A DNA stretch of 64,000 nt from contig CM034244.1 of NCBI GenBank assembly GCA_019916065.1, positions 24,916,471-24,980,470 on the forward strand, read 5' to 3'. Each line of letters begins with the position of its first letter. Positions within the stretch are counted from its first letter, which is position 1. A program made the position numbers and the translations under genes. This DNA is from Vitellaria paradoxa (taxonomy: Eukaryota > Streptophyta > Magnoliopsida > Ericales > Sapotaceae). Positions 60,071-64,000 of the stretch are shown piece by piece. Under the pieces are notes generated by a model. It did no database searches. It saw nothing but the letters and a program-made list of their open reading frames with translations, and had not been told where the DNA came from.

Positions 60071-60666
60071 ATGGGATTTGAGAAAGGGGAGAGTAGTGGT
60101 ACTAAAGCCCAATCAGTTGAAGAAGAGATAGTGTGGCCTAGTGATGATGTCTTTATCCAAGTGGCAACCGAGGGTTTAACCGAGGCACAACCCCAGAATG
60201 TGACAAGGAACATAGAAGAGATAAGTAGTGTGCCAGTAACTTTAGGTCATCAAACGGTACCCTACTATAGGATGCCATACCTGTTCCATATTCAGTACCT
60301 TACCCATATCAAAGGGTGATGCCTTACCAGATGCCTGTTCAGTACTAGTCTGCCTACCCAGTGATTCTAGTACAGAATGTGACTGTGATTGTACTTACCC
60401 TTTCAGCAAATCCACCAATGACACCAAGTGCAGTGGTAGAACCTAACCCAAGCAGTCAACATGTTAATCCACAGGAGGCTAGCACTAATGTTAGGGAGAT
60501 GAGTGAAAACTCTAATAGTGAGGAAGATTGGCTGTAGGGACTATGTGCAGGCTATCGTAGGCGGGGACAGATACGTTACTGGTGCCCTCAGTAATGTATC
60601 AAGTGCTGTACTTATTATGGTAGGATGAGGCACTCTCGTAGCTCTTGCCCATATCGTAGGAATTGA
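60071..60666 (+). pseudogene. Leader ORF with two decayed zinc knuckles, upstream of gag
   Basis: It opens with ATG at 60071 (82 codons, acidic, QPQNVTRNIEEI). After a frame change near 60280 it becomes P/Y-rich (PYQRVMPYQMPVQY). It ends with two segments spaced like CX2CX4HX4C knuckles: C-AG-Y-RRRG-Q-IRYW-C (60544-60585) and C-TY-Y-GRMR-H-SRSS-C (~60613-60657). In both, the second Cys is Tyr; in the first, His is Gln. A TAA sits between them at 60592. It looks like a small Gag-like RNA-binding protein encoded before the true gag. I know of no standard gene at this place, and its function is unknown. Confidence 0.5.
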
Positions 60667-60947
60667 GATGTAAGAATGCAAAGGGAAAATTTTGGAAAGG
60701 CAATTCCCTTAGTGGTAGTCAGAAAGGTTGATAGTCTAAGGACTTATGCTATGTTATGTACTCTTTTAATATCAGCTGGTAGAGTAACTTGAGAATTTAT
60801 AATGTTAGAACTTCTATGGTAGTGCTAATGGAAGTAAGATCGTGTTGTTATGTTTAACCTATATAAATGTATTGAACTGTTATATTGTCGTTATGGGATG
60901 AATCGATTTAATATTGTTATTTTATGCTTTGATATACTTTAGACATA

Positions 60948-62006
60948 ATGCTGCCACATGCAATGGGAGTTAGAGGCCGAGGCTGAGGTAATGGTCAAGG
61001 TAGGGGTAGAGGGAGAGAACATGCTCCTGTTCAGCAAGAACAGGAAACACGTCAAAGTGCAGTGGCTGAGGCACCGCCTATTGCACAACAGGATGACTTA
61101 GGAGAGGATGAGGTGTAGTCGAGGGCACCAGAGGCTCAACAACCAATAGCCATGGACGCCAGGGTGGTGTTACAACAATTAGCGGCAGCTATGGCCGCAA
61201 TAGCAGGTGGGGCTCGAGTTAGACCCCAGACACAAGCGCAAGCAGGCCCAACTGCTTTGGAGAAATTCAGGAGGATGAAGCCTCCAACTTATGATGGTGT
61301 GGCTGACACGGATATGGCAGATCTGTTCTTGGAGGAATGCGAGAAAATATTAGTGGCGATGGAAATTACTGATCCTTCTACTCACATTATGTTGACTGCA
61401 CTTCAGCTAATGGGATGGGCGTCAACTTGGTGGACTAGTTTGAAGGATACAGGGGGATCAGTGGGTCTCACTTGGGAGAGGTTCAAGGAAAGGTTCAGGG
61501 ATCACTTCTTCCCTCAATCTTTAAAGGATGCCAAGAGGGAAGAATTTGCTAGATTGATACAAGAGACTATCTCAGTGTTGGAGTATGAGAGAAAATTCTC
61601 AGACTTATCAAAGTATGCATCTGAGTTGGTCTCTACTGCTCATTTAAAGTGCAGGAGATTTGAGAGGGGATTGAGGCCGACACTAAGGAACAAGATGGTG
61701 ATGTTAGGGCTAGAGGATTATGCGACTTTGGTAAATCGGGCCATGACGGTGGAAATGGACTTGAATGAAACCAAAGTTATCTATGAAAGTCGGCAAGGCA
61801 AGACCATGGGAACTCCGCAAGAAGGAGTTACCAGAAAAAAGATTCGGGGCAGTTCGTCAGCTCCACAAGACCAATCATCTTATCAAGGAAGTACTGCACC
61901 CGCACCCATAGAGAGGTCAAGGGGAACCTCTCGAAGACAAATTGTATGCTATAATTGCAGACAGGAAGTCCACAGAAGTACGGAGTGTCCCAGGGGTAAG
62001 AAATAG
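60948..62006 (+). pseudogene. Tekay-like gag, two stops near the N-terminus
   Basis: The likely original start is ATG 60948 (MLPHAMGVRGRG), in frame with the main open piece. Stops occur at 60984 (TGA, probably from CGA) and 61116 (TAG). The open piece 61152-62006 (284 aa) holds the retrotransposon Gag core, FRRMKPPTYDG to KDAKREEFARLIQ, and a CCHC knuckle CYNCRQEVHRSTEC at residues 266-279. A second knuckle follows in another frame at ~62058-62098 (YGCGEMGHIQRFC, first Cys lost). Gag would package the RNA genome. The R/G-rich N-terminus is a common Gag feature. Confidence 0.85.
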
Positions 62007-62224
62007 GTTGAATTAACAGGACTAATGAGGGGTGATCAGGTTGGAGTGAACAAGGCATCTATGGATGTGGGGAAATGGGGCATATTCAAAGGTTTTGCCC
62101 TCAGAATCAGCAAGGTACAGGAAGAAGGATGATACAGCCTGGACAATGGTTATAGGGAGCCCGCCCATCGGCCTCCCAGTCAGTACAGCAGCAGTATCAG
62201 CAGAGGAGTGTCCCACAAAGGACG

Positions 62225-62578
62225 ATGCAAGCTGGAACATCACAACAGTCGAGGGGGAATCCGCAAAGACAAAGGTTTGGTCGGCCACAAAATGTTCAGC
62301 CACAAGACAGGGTGTTTACTGTGGCACAACAGGAGGTGCCAGCTGAGCATGTGGTGACAAGAGGTATTTTTCGTGTCTATTCATCCAATGCTATTGTACT
62401 CTCAGACACGGGAGCATCTCATTCATTTGTCTCCGTATCATTTGTATATGCCTTGGGATTAGATGTTAGCCCCTTGGAATTGTTTTTATGTGTTGAGACC
62501 CCCATAGCAGGATTTTCTTCCTTGACTCAAGTGTGTAAGGGGTGTGAATTAAGAGTAGCCGATGTTTTTGATGGGTGA
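62225..62578 (+). pseudogene. Tekay-like protease region
   Basis: A Q/R-rich linker precedes ALPART: SDTGASHSFVSVSFVYALG, the aspartic protease active site (DTGA, D at about 62406). Protease would cut the polyprotein. The frame ends with TGA at 62576, and the rest of the domain reappears at 62609 (FDIILGMDWL). It is therefore broken. Confidence 0.85.
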
Positions 62579-62608
62579 GAATTCGTCTCAACTTTTGACT
62601 TAATTGTA

Positions 62609-63538
62609 TTGGAGATGAGGGGTTTTGATATTATACTTGGTATGGATTGGCTTATGTCCTACCAAGCTATGATTGATTGTCATAAGCGTAAGGTGACCTT
62701 AACCAGGCTAAAGGGATATCAAATCCGTTTCTTTACAAACCGGTGTGAAATACGAGAAGCGTCATTCATGAAAAGTCAAAAAAATGATGAGTTGTGTAGT
62801 TTGTTTGCTTGCATGGCTATGGAAAAAGAGGACGGTGAACATAGAGTGGAATTGCCTAAGGTTGTGAATGAATTTCCTGAGGTATTTCATGAGGAGATAT
62901 TTGGGTTGCCACCTGAAAGGGAAGTAGAGTTTTGCATTGATCTGGTTCCAGGCACCGAACCCATCTCCATTCCACCCTACAGGTTGGCACCGGCAGAGTT
63001 AGCAAAATTGAAAACGCAGGTGGAGGAATTGTTGGCCAAAGGATTCATCTAGCCAAGTACTTCACCTTGGGGTGCGCCGGCATTATTTGCAGCAAAGAAA
63101 GACGGGACTTTGAGAATGGGTATTGATTACAGGAAATTGAACAGGGTGACTATCAAGAATAGATACCCGCTGCCAAGAATCGATGATTTATTTGATCAGT
63201 TGAAGGGATCATTGGTGTTTTCGAAGATTGATCTACGATCCCGGTACCAACAAGTGAGGATAAGAGAAGAAGACATTCCAAAGACGGCATTCAGGACTCG
63301 GTATGGTCATTACGAGTTCCTGGTTATGCGTTTTGGTTTGACCAATGCATCGGCAGTTTTTATGGACTTGATGAATCGAGTCTTTAGAGATTACTTGGAT
63401 AAGTTTGTGGTGGTATTCATAGATGATGTCTTGGTGTATTCTAAGTTAGAAAAAGAACATGAACAACATTTGAGGTTTGTACTACAAAAGTTAAAAGACC
63501 ATCAGTTATATGCCAAGCTGAGCAAATGTGAGTTCTAG
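62609..63538 (+). pseudogene. Tekay-like protease end and reverse transcriptase
   Basis: The first open piece (62609-63052) covers the protease C-terminal DIILGMDWL and the RT N-terminal approach, FPEVFHEEIFGLPPEREVEF and PYRLAPAELAKLK, and stops at TAG 63050. The second (63110-63538) has [47 protein letters not shown] and the catalytic [10 protein letters not shown]. It ends at TAG 63536 where a Trp is expected. All RT blocks are present in order, so decay is mild. Confidence 0.92.
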
Positions 63539-64000
63539 CTTAGAAAGGTTAAATTTCTGGGACATGTGGTCTCAGAGGAGGGAGTAGTAGTGGACCCATC
63601 CAAAATTGAAGCTATTTTGGAATGGTCTCAACCGAAGTCTGTATTTAAAATCCGCAGTTTCCTCGGGTTCGCAGGATACTATAGAAGGTTTGTCTCAGAT
63701 TTTTCTAGATTAGCGGCCCCGCTAACTAGATTAACCCGAAAGGGGATCAAATTTGAATGGAGTGATGCATGTGAAAGATCATTTCAAGAAATAAAAAGAA
63801 GATTAACTACTGCACTAGTATTAGTCATCCCAGAGAGGGGAGCCGGTTACTTGGTGTATTATGATGCGTCACGGGAAGGACTTAGGAGTATCTTTATTGC
63901 AAAATGAGCGAGTGGTGGCATATGGTTCAAGGCAGTTGAAAAATCATGAGAAGAATTATCCAGTGCATGATCTGGAACTGGCAGCACTCATTTTTGCCTT
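63539..64000 (+). pseudogene. Tekay-like RT end and RNase H, cut by window end
   Basis: Open piece 63566-63907 has the RT-RNase H connection ([25 protein letters not shown]) and the RNase H start (YYDASREG). The frame then shifts near 63900 and continues as [20 protein letters not shown] to the edge. Integrase and chromodomain would follow outside the window. Confidence 0.88.

Larger units (their letters stand above)
57352..64000 (+). mobile_element. Tekay/Del-like Ty3/gypsy retrotransposon, truncated by window end
   Basis: Long 5' LTR (57352-59942), tRNA-iMet-type primer site, leader with its own decayed ORF, then gag, protease, RT and the start of RNase H on the plus strand. The long LTR, the iMet primer site and gag/pol like that of plant chromoviruses point to the Tekay/Del group; the chromodomain that would confirm it lies outside the window. 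At least three in-frame stops and several shifts make this copy non-autonomous. Confidence 0.87.

Overview
This window looks like repeat-dense heterochromatin from a flowering-plant nuclear genome, probably pericentromeric. The evidence is a long tandem satellite, a CACTA DNA transposon, Ty3/gypsy lineages found in plants (Athila, Tat, Tekay/Del-like), a plant tRNA-Asp primer-binding site and a fragment of plant elongator tRNA-Met. I find no convincing host protein-coding gene. Almost every open frame is a transposon protein, a fragment of one, or a chance frame in repeats. I cannot name the species.

Layout. Positions 1-13226 are one tandem satellite of 91-bp monomers. Two monomer types alternate, giving a ~182-bp dimer. 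From ~4.6 kb the dimers form a higher-order repeat of about 28 monomers (~2.55 kb, ~3.4 copies). One copy carries a ~93-bp retroposed insert derived from tRNA-Met. A 100-N assembly gap (13227-13326) follows. From 13327 to 23042 lies a minus-strand CACTA (En/Spm) transposon with a frameshifted TNP2-like transposase, a second Transposase_24-type gene, a long AT-rich upstream part with a ~200-bp tandem repeat, a GC-rich leader, palindromic subterminal repeats and a CACTA terminus. Its other end lies in or beyond the gap.

Positions 23550-56588 are a nested set of LTR retrotransposons that can be ordered by their target-site duplications (TSDs). The outermost is an old, decayed Tat-lineage element (TSD ATTTG) with gag-pol on the plus strand and an antisense ORF holding a plant mobile domain (PMD). 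Into it went an Athila-type solo LTR (25256-26800, TSD AGCGG/AACGG), a reversed Tekay-like solo LTR (34335-51101, TSD CAAGA) and an uncertain LTR-like piece (~52.73-54.25 kb). The Tekay-like solo LTR was then split by a very young, nearly intact Athila element (36192-49927, minus strand, TSD GTGGG). That element's LTRs differ by about three substitutions, one A-tract base and one copy of a 21-bp repeat. It has a tRNA-Asp primer site, a 1604-codon gag-pol frame broken once inside integrase, an env-position ORF with a plant transposon domain, and polypurine tracts.

From 57352 to the window end is a plus-strand Tekay/Del-like element: a ~2.6-kb 5' LTR, a tRNA-iMet-type primer site, an unusual leader ORF with two decayed zinc knuckles, then gag, protease, reverse transcriptase and the start of RNase H. 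It has several stops and frameshifts, and its 3' LTR lies beyond the window. Its LTR is the same family as the solo LTR at 34335-51101 and preserves the empty site of the young Athila insertion.
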